Positions 51,926 to 63,036 of a stretch of DNA of 64,000 bases are shown piece by piece. The notes under the pieces are model-generated. The model was not told the origin of the DNA. It saw only the letters and a list, made by a program, of their open reading frames with translations, and did no database searches. Source of the stretch: Ostrinia nubilalis (lineage: Eukaryota > Arthropoda > Insecta > Lepidoptera > Crambidae); the NCBI RefSeq assembly GCF_963855985.1, contig NC_087109.1:2934001-2998000 (forward strand), read 5' to 3'. Every line of letters begins with the position of its first letter. Position 1 is the first letter of the stretch. A program made the translations under genes and the position numbers.

Positions 51926-52321
51926 ATTAGTTGGATAATAGTGTCAACCACTCAACTAAATACTACTTCCTTCTCGTGTATTTGTTTGCAAACTATTACT
52001 ATAATAACGTACTAAATATAAATAAGTATACGTGGATATCTGTTATTGTCTTTCTTGCATAGTATTAAGAGTAACATTTTTCTATCATAACGAAATAAAC
52101 GCAACACATGACAAGACAACCCTAGCGCGACGGCCGAGCGTGCGAGCGAGAGAGGTATGCAAAGCGAGGTACATACATGAGTTTACCTTCTGTTATATTT
52201 TGTGATAGAGTTATGTAGCTTCATAATAACCTGTAGGCAATTTGATAAGCTATCAGATGCAGCAAAAATCAGAAAATTGACTTTTTTTGAGATACCGCTT
52301 TTTGGCTTATGAGGGCAAATA

Positions 52322-52483
52322 TACCTACTGTCGTCCATAAACATTTGTAGCAATGGAAGTAATAAAGTAAACTAATTACGTTTTTTAATCCATTTTATGC
52401 ATACAAATTAAAAAGAGCTTATAATTTACCCTGACAGTCAATTACTTTCAAATTACCTACTTTCGTGATGAACATTATTAATA
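52322..52483. repeat. Duplicated block upstream of gene B, with the empty BEL1 site
   Basis: Nearly identical to 7131-7285 and then directly to the sequence following 11092. TTATT at about 52476-52480 is present only once. This shows the state before BEL1 inserted. Confidence 0.85.
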
Positions 52484-52779
52484 CTAGCGGCCGCCCGCGA
52501 CTTCGTACGCGTGGATCCCGTTTTACCCCCTTCATCTATCTTACGTGGTTTAGATTTTTTCATACAAATGTTTTTTCCCGCTAACTCCCGTTCCCGTGGG
52601 AATTTTGCAATATCTTGTGGTAACTAAGCTTTAAGTTTACTAAGGTACCTGCATGCAAAATTTCAAGCGTATAACTTAAGCGGTTTAGATTTTTCATACA
52701 AAAGGTTTTTCCCACTAATTCCCGTTGCCGTTGGAATTTCGGGAATTCCTTGTTGTAACTAAGCTTTAAGTTTACTAAC
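52484..52779 (-). mobile_element. Truncated Helitron-like element
   Basis: The CTAG end at 52484-52487 and the following hairpin are intact. The element stops abruptly near 52779, without a TC end. Confidence 0.65.
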
Positions 52780-53037
52780 CCTTTCGGACCCGCGCTTAAA
52801 CTAGAAAGACATATTTTGTAATTTTGGACATGAATTTTAGGTAATTTGGGGCCGCAGATTACGAATCTGCAATAATTTTCCAGATTTTCCGCCGCCATCT
52901 TGGAAAATTCAATTGTGTCAGTAAAGTTCGCTAAGCTGTTACGCCAAAGCCTTTGCTTACAAGTAGTCACTGTTATCACAAAAAGATGATATTATTTTTA
53001 ACTATTTGTCTAATCACTTACTTGTATATTACTACAA
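52780..53037. other. Unassigned insert between two Helitron 3' ends
   Basis: Not present in the gene A flank. It contains a CAGATTACGAATCTG palindrome at about 52855 but no gene or clear terminus. Confidence 0.4.
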
Positions 53038-53752
53038 CTAGCGGCCGCCCGCGACTTCGAACGCGTGGATCCCGTTTTACCCCCTTCATCTATCTTACGA
53101 GGTTTAGATTTTTTCATACAATTTTTTTTCCCGTTAACTCCCGTTCCCGTGGGAATTTTGCAATATCCTATTGTAACTAAGCTTAAAGTTTACTAAGGTA
53201 CCTGCATGCCAAATTTCAAGCGTCTAACTTTTAAGTGGTTTAGATTTTTCATACAAAAGGATTTTCCCGCTAATTCCCGTTCCCGTGGGAATTTCGGGAA
53301 TTCCTTGTTGTAACTAAGCTTTAAGTTTACTAAGGTACCTCATCAACAGCCGTTTACAGTCCACTGCTGGACTATGAGCCTCCTCCACTAGTGGAGGGTT
53401 TTGCCATAATCTCCACGCTTGGCACTAAGGTACCTACATGCCAAATTTCAAGCGTCTAACTTAAGCGGTTTAGATTTTTCATACAAAAGCATTTTCCCGC
53501 TAATTCAAGTGGGAATTCCTAAGTATACTATAACCTGCCCAGGAGTATGAAGAATAATTGTACCAAGTTTCGTTAAAATCCGTCAAGTAGTTTTTGTTTC
53601 TATAAGGAACATACAGACAGACAGACAGACAAAAATTTTACTGATTGCATTTTTGGCATCAGTATCGATCACTAATTACCCCCTGATAGTTAGTTTGAAA
53701 ATATATTTCATGTACAGAATTGACCTCTCTACAGATTTATTATAAGTATAGA
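53038..53752 (-). mobile_element. Helitron-like element in the 5' flank of gene B
   Basis: CTAG at 53038-53041, a GC-rich hairpin, tandem units of about 115 bp, and a TCTATACTTATAATAAATCT start on the minus strand (ending at 53752). It corresponds to the element before gene A. A short RTE-like piece (about 53338-53425) is inserted in it, with TAAGGTACCT repeated on both sides. Confidence 0.7.
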
Positions 53753-54136
53753 TTATTTGTTGTAAGTATGTTACATATTTGTGCATCCGTAAAATAAATT
53801 GATAGTCTATTTTCGAACTATTTTATGTATTATTTTAAAGATCTACATACTAACGAATACACCACAGTACTGGTTCTCTTGCTTTTAAATTTTCATCAAT
53901 CATTATTAAAATATTTATCGTCAAATTTTATCGTAGAACATGTTTTTCTTTTTCGTTAAATTACTCAAGCTGATTACATTTTGTGGGTTACTACAAATAA
54001 AACTAGCAATAACACATCAAGCACATTTAATTGACATTGAGAATATTTTAGTAAGCTTGATAAGATCGAAAACTATTTATTCGTAACTATTATCAAATGA
54101 GTTTTGTCGAGTTATCGAATAGTAACATAAAGAATC

Positions 54137-56459
54137 ATGATAGACGAAGACTTCTACGAAATGTACAAACCGATGTACATATTTCAAATACTAACATGTG
54201 CTCAAAAATATATTATTGATAAGAATTCTGTCAAACTTATAGATTATAAACATATAGTTATAAGCCTACTTGCAACTATAGTACTTCTTTTCATCTTAGA
54301 GGAAACTCTCCGTATTTTCAAGTCTTTTTTAAGCTTGGTTCTGTTGGTCATCTACTGTGTTAACTATAGTGCTTATGCTTTAAATTTTATCGTCACCTGT
54401 GTCTTAAACTACATCTACAGAAATGTTAATAGAAAACTGATTTCCTACATGTCTTATTTGAATTCCAATTTGTACGATGCGAAGCAGTCGAAACTTTTGA
54501 AAATTCTATCATGGACGCTATGTTCCATAACAGTGTTTATGTATGTTTTACTTATATTTGTAAAATGTTTTGTTGATCCTCAATGGTTTCTTCTGAGGGG
54601 CTTGTATTTGTTGACAACTATAAGTTTTGAAATGGATATGGTTTATGCAATATTCATTACTTGTTTCTTGGCTTCTAAGCTCAATTTATGGGTCAAAGAA
54701 GTGAATTTCAAAAGCGGTCTTCTAGAAATGGACGAAGATGTATTAATAGATGAATGTGACCGTTTGCGTCGCCTGTTTCTAAGTCATCTGGAGTGCATGG
54801 TGTTGATGGAAAAAACTTCACGATTCGTAGTAATTATAATCATATTTTTTTGTTTATTTCTGGCTTTTGCTCACAATTCCATCTGATTGTTTGAACTTTT
54901 TTTAATCTTGATCATTTTTTCTCAGACAACATTTAATTTTGTTGATGTGTCATCTGTTTCACAATGCGATGTTAACAGTATTTTTGCAAGTTACATTTAC
55001 TCACTCATAAATTGTATCTCTTTTCAGATCCTCATACATTTTGTGTCAACATTTTTCCAAACTATAAGTTACGTTATGATTCTTCTAATATGGAATGAAG
55101 TAAGTATAAGTATGAAATTGTACCGCAACTCTACAAAAGAATGTGTAGGTAAATAATATTTTCATTATTAATGATGATGAACGGCCTAGACTGGAGGTTT
55201 TTAATATTTTATCGCAAGGTAAAAAGCACTCATCTTTGAATGTTTTTTCATTGAATATTCTATTAGATGTTTGATATTCAGATCTTTGAATGATTACAAA
55301 AAAAGTTTTGGTTTGAATTTTCAAATAACAGATATTATATTATGGTAGAATAAAGCTTTGAGATTGTTTCGTGTGTGCCTGTGCGTCCACGCGCACTGTG
55401 AGATCTCATAGTAATGTTTGTGAATACGGGCGTAAATTTAGTTCCATTTCAGCCCCATTCTCAAACAGTGAGCCACAGTTTCGGAGTAGCAACATGGATC
55501 CTGAGGTTATTCTCGATACAAACAGTTCTATGTGTGACTTGTGAATTGCTATACGTGCGTATCAAATTGGCCAGGACGACTGCTTTGCGGATGCTCAACC
55601 TGAATAGATCTCGTAAGTGATCACTTTATTTGGACAGATTCATCCAATTCTTTCCAGCATTTTTCGAGCGTCAGCATGCTGGTAGATCTGGTCTTAAATA
55701 AGTCGTTTTAATCAAAAGACATCCACTGCTGAACTAAGCCTTCACAACATCATCATCATCATCATCATTTCAGCCATAGGACGTCCACTGCTGAACATAG
55801 GCCTCCCCCAATGCTTTCCATGTTACCCGGTTGGTAGCGGCCTGCGTCCAGCGCTTTCCTGCTACCTTTATGATGTCGTCGGTCCACCTTGTGGGTGGAC
55901 ACAACATACACTTCCTGTATCTATTTCTAGCAACCTTCATGAGATCGTCGGTCCACCTAGAAAGAAACTTGCGTACCACCTAGACGTAGTGTACTACGTC
56001 TTCTGGTCCGTGCTTGCCACTCAAGAACTTTTCGCCTTCAACGACCATCAGTTCTTTGAGCTATTTATTTATAAACATGATGAAAACATTATTTATTGAT
56101 TGACTTCATCAAACTCAGAGTAAAATAAATCCTCGTGCTCATATTCTCACGTCTTTTTTTAGTTTCAATCCAGTAATTCCCTGATAATTCTATTACTTTG
56201 ATACCTCTCAAAACTCCCATGAGTTTTCTCTTGATTTACATTTATTTGCATCATTAATTCTGCCAAAATTGATATAACGTTAACCCTTTTTTACATTTCA
56301 GCCATCTGGCGGAGATTTGCGAAAACCATACTGAGGTCCAGTGAAATCAACAAAATCAGTGCATGCGGCTTATTTTTTTTAGATGCAGCCTTGCCTCTGC
56401 GAATGGGCAGCTTGCTTGGAACCTACGTCATTGTTTTATTACAATTCAAATATTTGTAG
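54137..56459 (+). CDS. Gustatory receptor B (four exons, 360 aa)
   Basis: Exons are 54137-54829, 55028-55099, 55453-55612 and 56302-56459, with GT-AG splice sites and phases 0, 0 and 1. The 360-residue product has several hydrophobic segments and ends in GTYVIVLLQFKYL, the GR family signature. It is the closest copy of gene A, differing by about two replacements in exon 2, four in exon 3 and four in exon 4 (counted by eye). It shares the intron 2 MITE (here with its left end deleted) and the intron 3 RTE insertion with A. The AATAAA that follows A and C is deleted here; another AATAAA lies at 56615-56620. It is probably a functional taste receptor. Confidence 0.93.
55347..55432. mobile_element. 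MITE remnant in intron 2 of GR B
   Basis: The right part and right terminus are the same as 13285-13408. The left terminus and about 40 bp are deleted. Confidence 0.8.
55748..56000 (-). mobile_element. RTE-type LINE tail inside an older RTE fragment, intron 3 of GR B
   Basis: The young copy has a (CAT)n tail and the frame end RVTWKALGEAYVQQW. It is inserted into an older diverged copy (about 55705-55745 and 55915-56000). The resulting open frame carries two successive RWTDD phrases. Confidence 0.75.
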
Positions 56460-56469
56460 TTTAAGTTTT

Positions 56470-57080
56470 ATTTTTATGGCATGGAATGTTATGTTAATCA
56501 CATTTTTCAAACCGGCAATTCAGTAAAAAAAACAGTAATTATACACCAAGTACCTACATACAATCCTAAGTAGGCATTCAACAAGTACTATGCATGAAAA
56601 TGTAGCAAGAAAAGAATAAATTGTAAAATTTTATTACTTTCATTGGTTATTTCTATTTCGATTACCTTTAATTCTTTATTAACTGTACTATGTCGAAATT
56701 GATGTGAGTTCTTTTAAAAAAATATATTATCTTTCAAAAATCCAATCGAATTCTCTCTTTTGTAAAATTCCAAAGTAATGTTAGTACCTAATGCATGTCC
56801 AAACAGAAATATTTCCAGTAAATACTTTATATTAATTGTTCTGTTTACTTATTTCGAATGAAACTGAATTACTTGATAGAGCCATAAAAATTTAATGAAA
56901 TTTTAATGAGGCAGTCGCTGAATATTATTATTGTAGCCTTGAATCATAATCTTCAACAAAATTAGGCAATATTGAATTCACAATCACAATAGACGCAGAA
57001 AATCTCAGACGATTGCTTCAAAGATTTAATAAAACCATTAATGTTTCTTCCAGAATAAGTATATTGATGTTATCTTGTTA
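56470..57080. other. Intergenic B-C, homologous to the region after C
   Basis: No gene. The stretch 56530-57060 is similar to 59690-60150, the sequence following gene C, so gene and flank were duplicated together. Confidence 0.6.
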
Positions 57081-57286
57081 TCTATCTATCTATATAAATA
57101 AAAATGAATTGATGTTCGTTAGTCTGATTAAAACTCGAAAACGGCTGGGCCGATTGAGCTGATTTTGGTTTTAAAATGATTGTCGTAGTCCAGGGTAGGT
57201 CTAAACGGTGAGCAAATACGCGCGCGATATTGTTTTTCTGTGACAGACAAAATTCCACGCGGGCGAAGCCGCGGGCGGAAAGCTAG
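57081..57286 (+). mobile_element. Short Helitron-like element
   Basis: Starts TCTATCTATCTATATAAATA after an A and ends GGGCGAAGCCGCGGGCGGAA-AGCTAG followed by T, with a CCACGCGGGCGAAGCCGCGG-type hairpin. It sits between genes B and C and is absent between C and D. Confidence 0.7.
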
Positions 57287-57697
57287 TCTTATCATAATTA
57301 TGAATATGAATATTGAAGTAAGAGTTCTATTTAAGCTCTGGTCCTGAGCTAAGTAATAATTACTTTGTGTATCCGAAGCTAAAGAAATTTGTTGTCTTCG
57401 TAGTCTATTTGAACTGTTATCATACAAACAAGTGGTAGGTACACCGTCCACAATATGCTTTAAATGTTCATCAATCACCGTCAAAATTATCATCGTAGAA
57501 CATTTTAACTTTTACTTTTTCATTAAGCTGCTTAATTAATCATTTGTAGGTTACTTCAAACAAAACTAACAATAGCATTTTGAACAAATTAATTTGACAT
57601 TAACAGTATTGAAGTAAACATGATTAGATCGAAAACTACTTCCGGTGTATTATCAAATGAGTTTAGTTAAGTGTATCGAACAGTAACGTAAAGAATC

Positions 57698-59563
57698 ATG
57701 ATAGACGAAGACTTCTACGAAATTTGTAAACCAATTCACATATTTCAAATACTTATATGTGCTCAAAAATATGTTTTCGATAAGAATTCTGTCAAACTTA
57801 TATATTATAAACATATAGTCATAAGCCTACTTGCAACTATATTACTTCTTTTTATCTTAGAGCAAACTATCAGTACTTTTAAGTCTTTATTCGACTTACC
57901 TTTGTTGGTCATCTACATTGTTAACTACTGTGCTTACGGCTTAAATTTTATCGTCACCTGTGTCTTAAACTACATCTACAGGAGTGTTAATTGCCATCTC
58001 ATTTCCAACATGTCCTATTTGAATTCCAATTTGTACAATGCAAAGCAATCGAAGTTTTTGAATATACTGTCGTGGACGTTGTGTTTCACGATTGTGTTTA
58101 TGTATGTTTTACATGTATTTATGAAGTGTTATAGTGATCCCTTCTGGTTTCCTCTGAGGGGCTTGTATTTATTGTGCACTATAAATTTTGAAGAGGAAAT
58201 GATTTATTTCACATTCATAACATGTTTCTTGGCTTGCAAGCTTGATATATGGGTCAAAGAAGTGAATTTTAAAAGTAGCCTTCTAGTTGATGAGGATGTG
58301 GCAATAGACGAAAGTGACCGTTTGCGTCAGCTATTTTTAAGTCATCTGCAGTGCATAGTGTTGATGGAAAAAACTTCTCGATTCATTGTAAATATAAATC
58401 AATTATCTGTTTTTAAACTTTGTCTTTTTAAATCCAAATTTTGTTTCTCAAGCTATATTTGTTGAAGCATTAACATCTTATTTTTTCCAATCCAATATTA
58501 AAAGTATTATTGCATTTTATATAGGTACTTATCTCTTTTCAGATCCTCATACATTTTGTGTCATCATTTTTCCAAACTTTGAGTTATGTTACAGCTATTA
58601 TTTTATGGAATCAAGTGAGTTTAATGTATTAACCTTTTACAAGGCTCTAGGAAATATTAATGAGCTCCTTTCTTTAGAGAGAAATTGTTATGGTATAAAT
58701 TAATATGAAGTTCCATTTCAGGCAGATTCTCTATTCGCGGGCCATAGACTTGGTATAGTAATGTGGATCCTGAGATTGTTCTTCATACAAACAATTCTAT
58801 GTATGACTTGTGAATTGCTATACTTGCGTATTAAATTGGCCAGGACGACTGCTTTGCGGATGCTCAACCTGAACAGATCTCGTAAGTGATCACTTTATTT
58901 GGCTTGGTGTTAATAAGAGTCCTTTCAAAAATCTTAAACAAATTCCATCCACCACTCTTGAATAAAGGGTCTTTTCAAAGGATTTTCAAAACGAACGGTC
59001 TTGCACTGCCCGCATGTGTTTTCCGCGATCTTCATCACTGAGAAAGAAACCTATTACAATACGTGACACGTCTTTCGGTTTGTGGTCGTCACTCAAGAAC
59101 TTATTGGCCCCAACGGCCATCAGTTCAACGAGCTATCTCACCACCACGTTATTTTAAAACTTTATTTACTGCCTTGTAGGTATTTGGGTTTACAAAAATT
59201 TCAAATTGGAGGGACTTTGAGTAAAATCCGTATTAGCAGAACTCTAATTAATTATCCTCCTCGTGCTCACGTTCTTACGTCTGCCCACAGCGACATTGCC
59301 ATCTGCAACAGCTATGCTAATCTTTACTTTTGTACCTCACCGTAATTCCTTGATTTGCTATTTAAATGCCAAAAAACATTATTTACACCCTTTTTCACGT
59401 TTCAGCAATATGGCGGAGATTTGCGAAAAACATACTGAGGTCCAGTGAAATCAACAAAATCAATGCATGCGGCTTGTTTTCTTTAGATGCAGCCTTGCCT
59501 CTGCGAATGGGCAGTTTACTTGGAACCTACGTCATTGTTTTATTACAATTCAAATATTTGTAG
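57698..59563 (+). CDS. Gustatory receptor C (four exons, 359 aa)
   Basis: Exons are 57698-58387, 58543-58614, 58722-58881 and 59406-59563, with GT-AG junctions and phases 0, 0 and 1. The start MIDEDFYEICKPIHIFQI aligns with A and B. The C-terminus keeps TYVIVLLQFKYL. One codon is missing near residue 199 compared with A and B. The introns lack the MITE and the young RTE tail, but intron 3 holds the older RTE fragment (about 58940-59075). AATAAA is at 59622-59627. It is intact and probably an odorant or taste ligand-gated channel of the GR family. Confidence 0.93.
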
Positions 59564-59769
59564 TTTAAGTTTTATTTTTATGGCATTGAATGTTATGTTA
59601 TTTGAGTAGCAATCTCTTTAAAATAAATGTTGAACTTCGAACATTATTACCACATTTTTCAAACCTGCCTTTAAGTAAAAAAAACAGTATACACGAAGTA
59701 CCTGCATACAATCTTAAGTAGGCATTCAACAAGTAGGTACTATGCATGAAAATGTAGCAAAAAAAGAAA

Positions 59770-60545
59770 AAATTGTAAAATTTTATTACTCTCATTGGTT
59801 ATTTCTATTTCGATTACCTTTAATTCATTAATAACTGTACTATGTCGAAATTGATATTATGAGTTCTTTTAAAAAAATATATTGTCTTTCAAAAATCCAA
59901 TCGAATTCTCTCTTTCATTTACAATTCCAAAGTAATGTTAGTACCTAATGTATGTCCAAACAGAACTATTTCCAGTAAATACTTTATATTAATCGTTTTG
60001 TTTACTTATTTCGAATGAAACTGAATTACTTGATAGAGCCATAAAAATTTCAATGAAATGAGGCAGTCGCTGAATATTATTATTGTAGCCTTGAATCGTA
60101 TTATTATCTTCAACAAAATTAGGCAATCTTGTTTTCTTATCATATTGAAGTAAGAGTTCTATTTAAGCTCAGAGTCCTGAGCTAAGTAACAAATTTTTAT
60201 GTATCATTTGTTATAATGTTACATCATATTTGTGTATCCGAAGCTAAAGTAATTGGTTATCTTCGTAGTCCATTTTAACTGTTATAAATATTATTTTTAA
60301 CTTCCACATACAAACAAGTGGTAGTAACACCGTCCACAATATGCTTAAATGTTCATCAATCACCGTCAAAATAATCATCGTAGAACATACTTTTATTTTT
60401 TCATGAATTACACAAGCTGCTCATTATAATTTGTAGGTTACTTCGAACAAAACTAATAACAAATTTGACATTAACAATAATTGAAGTGATTAGATCAAAA
60501 ACTACTTCCCGAGTTTAGTTAGGTTTATCGAACAGTAACGTAAAG
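59770..60545. other. Intergenic C-D, conserved with the flanks of B and C
   Basis: The upstream part is homologous to the sequence after B. The last about 350 bases are homologous to the 5' flank of C, including TTTATCGAACAGTAACGTAA before the ATG. No other gene seen. Confidence 0.6.
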
Positions 60546-61260
60546 AATCATGATAGACGAAGACTTCTACGAAATTTGTAAACTAATTCACATATTTCAA
60601 ATAATTATATGTGCTCAAAAATATGTTTTCGATAAGAATTCTGTCAAACTTATATATTATAAACATATAGTCATAAGCCTACTTGCAACTATATTACTTC
60701 TTTTTGTCTTGGAGCAAACAATTAGTATTTTTAAGTCTTTATACGACTTACCTTTTTTTGTCATCTACACTGTTAACTTCTGTGGTTATGGCTTTAATTT
60801 TATCGTCATCAGTATCTTAAACTACATCTACAGGAGTGTTAATTGCCATCTAATTTCCAACCTGTCCTATTTGAATTCCAATTTGTACAATGCAAAGCAA
60901 TCGAAATTTTTGAAAATTCTGTCGTGGACGTTGTGTTTCACAATAGTGTTTATGTATATTTCACATGTATTTATGAAGTGTTATAGTGATCCCTTCTGGT
61001 TTCCTCTGAGAAGCTTGTATTTATTGTGCACTTTAAATTTTGAAGAGGAAATGATTTATTTCACATTCTTAACATGTTTCTAGGCTTGCAAGCTTGATAT
61101 ATGGGTCAAAGAAGTGAATTTTAAAAGTAGTATTCTAGTCGATGAGGATGTGGCAATAGACGAAAGTTACCGTTTGCGTCAGCTATTTTTAAGTCATCTG
61201 CAGTGCATGGTGTTGATGGAAAAATCTTCTCGATTTATTGTAAATATAAATTTTAATCAA

Positions 61261-61381
61261 CTAGCGACCGCCCGCGACTTCGTACGCGTGGATCCCGTTT
61301 TACCCCCTTAGGGGTAGAGTTTCGTAAAACCCTTTTTTAGCGGATGCCTACGTCATAACATCTACCTGCATGCCAAATTTC
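61261..61381 (-). mobile_element. Helitron-like 3' fragment in intron 1 of GR D
   Basis: CTAG at 61261-61264 and the GC-rich hairpin of the 11097 family, truncated after about 120 bp. Confidence 0.65.
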
Positions 61382-61586
61382 AGCCATATTTGTTGAAGCA
61401 TTAACATCTTATTTTTCCCAATCCAATATTAAAAGTATTATTGCATTTATATAGGTACTTACCTATCTCTTTTCAGATCCTTATGCATTTTGTGTCATCA
61501 TTTTTCCAAACTTTGAGTTATGTTACAGTTATTCTTTTATGATATCCAGTTAGTTTAATGTATTAACCTTTTACAAGCCTCTAGAA

Positions 61587-61856
61587 CAGTGTTTTTCAAC
61601 CTGTGGGTCGTGACCCCCTGGGGGGTCGCGAGAGGTCTAAAAATTACCTCAGTAAAAAAACAGTAAAGTTTTAAGATAGATTTGTCCGAAATCTAATTAT
61701 GCAAATGCGTAAATGTTGTACGGATTCGGTCCCTACAACATCTTTGTAACATTATAAAATGCATGAAAAAAAGCGAAAGGTCAGAGTTGTTGTCGGGGGG
61801 TCGCCAAATATTTTTTCATACTACGGTCGTGTCATGAAAAAGGTTGAAAAACACTG
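61587..61856. mobile_element. hAT-type MITE in intron 2 of GR D
   Basis: 270 bp with inverted ends CAGTGTTTTTCAACC and GGTTGAAAAACACTG, typical of hAT. The flanks CTCTAGAA and CTGTGTAA are only partly alike, so the 8-bp duplication has decayed. It is absent from gene C. Confidence 0.85.
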
Positions 61857-62556
61857 CTGTGTAAATATGAAGTTCCATTTCAGCCAGATTCTCTATCCAC
61901 GAGCCACAAACTTAGTATGGTAATGTGGATCGTGAGATTGTTCTTCATACAAACAATTCTAATGTATGACTTGTGAATTGCTATACGTGCGTATTAAATT
62001 GGCCAGGACGACTGCTTTGCGGATGCTCAACCTGAACAGATCTTGTAAGTGATCACTTTATTTGGCTTGTTGTTAATAAGAGTCATTCTAAAAAATTTTG
62101 AAATAGTTTCAATCAGAAGACGTCCACCACTCTTGAACAAAGGTCTTCTCAAATGATTTCCAACAAGAATGGTCTTGCATATTTTTCCACGGACCTTCAT
62201 CAGATCGTAGGTATATCGAGAAGCCTGCCAACACTACGTACACTACTTCAGTTCTGTTTTTTTTTGCAAACTGTAACAGCTAACGCGAGCCCAAAAAAAA
62301 TAAAATTAAAAAAAATGTATGAACCCTTAGTTTCGTTTAATATTTTAGATAATTAATAATATTTAATCTACACTTAAAAAAACTTATTCACATTTCAGCC
62401 ATCTGGAGGAGATTTGCGAAAAACATACTGAGGTCCAGTGAAATCAACAAAATCAATGCATACGGCTTGTTTACTTTAGATGCACGCTTGCCTCTGCGAA
62501 TGGGCAGTTTACTTGGAACTTACACCATTGTTTTATTACAATTCAAATATTTGTAG

Positions 62557-62848
62557 AACTTTAAGTAGGTAATAATGACTGCCATATACTCATCCGTAGG
62601 AATTTTACAATTTTGTGTGCATGAAATTTAACAAACGAATAAGTGTTGTAATTATTGACTTCATACCTCTTCATACTCATACGTACTGCATTTCTATTCC
62701 ACGTTATTTCTATTTTGATTGAACTTGACCACCTTGAAATTATTGAAACGTAGGTTTTAGTATTAGATATTTCGTCTATGAGGAATATAAGTAATAGGTA
62801 TTTATTTACCTGGTAATCATTTTTATTCTTTTAACCATTTTCGTGTGA
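62557..62848. other. 3' flank of GR D, no gene recognised
   Basis: AT-rich sequence. No conserved AATAAA close to the stop. Confidence 0.4.
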
Positions 62849-63036
62849 ACTGTGTGCCTACCATGAGTTTACGTTAGGTGAGCTCGCTAGCGAATACGTC
62901 AAAAAATTATATGAAGATTTTATTTCTTGAAAGTAGCCGCTAGGGGCGCTGCACAATATGTCATACATTTAAATGTCATTTTTTTACGCAGTCGCTAGCG
63001 AACACACCTAACGTAAACTCATGGTAGGCACACAGT
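62849..63036. mobile_element. MITE with about 45-bp inverted repeats
   Basis: The ends ACTGTGTGCCTACCATGAGT and its reverse complement continue to TCGCTAGCGA on each side. The core containing CGCTAGGGGCGCT is shared with 4272-4434. Confidence 0.8.

Larger units (their letters stand above)
51140..52299 (+). mobile_element. P-element-like non-autonomous transposon
   Basis: The ends AGCGGTATCTCA (51140-51151) and TGAGATACCGCT (52288-52299) are perfect inverted repeats. A second inverted pair of about 45 bp lies inside (51315-51357 and 52171-52220, sharing CACAAAATATAACAGAAG). It carries a THAP-type first exon (51529-51636) and a Helitron fragment (51738-51925). P superfamily is inferred from THAP plus subterminal inverted repeats. 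No clear 8-bp duplication was found. Confidence 0.65.
60550..62556 (+). pseudogene. Gustatory receptor D, pseudogene
   Basis: All four exons are recognisable: 60550-61239, 61477-61548, 61884-62044 and 62399-62556. It is closest to C. There are four lesions. A TAG at 61081-61083 replaces the leucine codon seen in C. A TGA at 61540-61542 replaces a tryptophan codon in exon 2. The exon 2 donor is changed from GTGAGT to GTTAGT. Exon 3 has a one-base insertion near 61960, making it 161 rather than 160 bp. A Helitron fragment sits in intron 1 and an hAT-type MITE in intron 2. The TY....QF end is still present (TYTIVLLQF). It is not expected to give a receptor. Confidence 0.93.
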
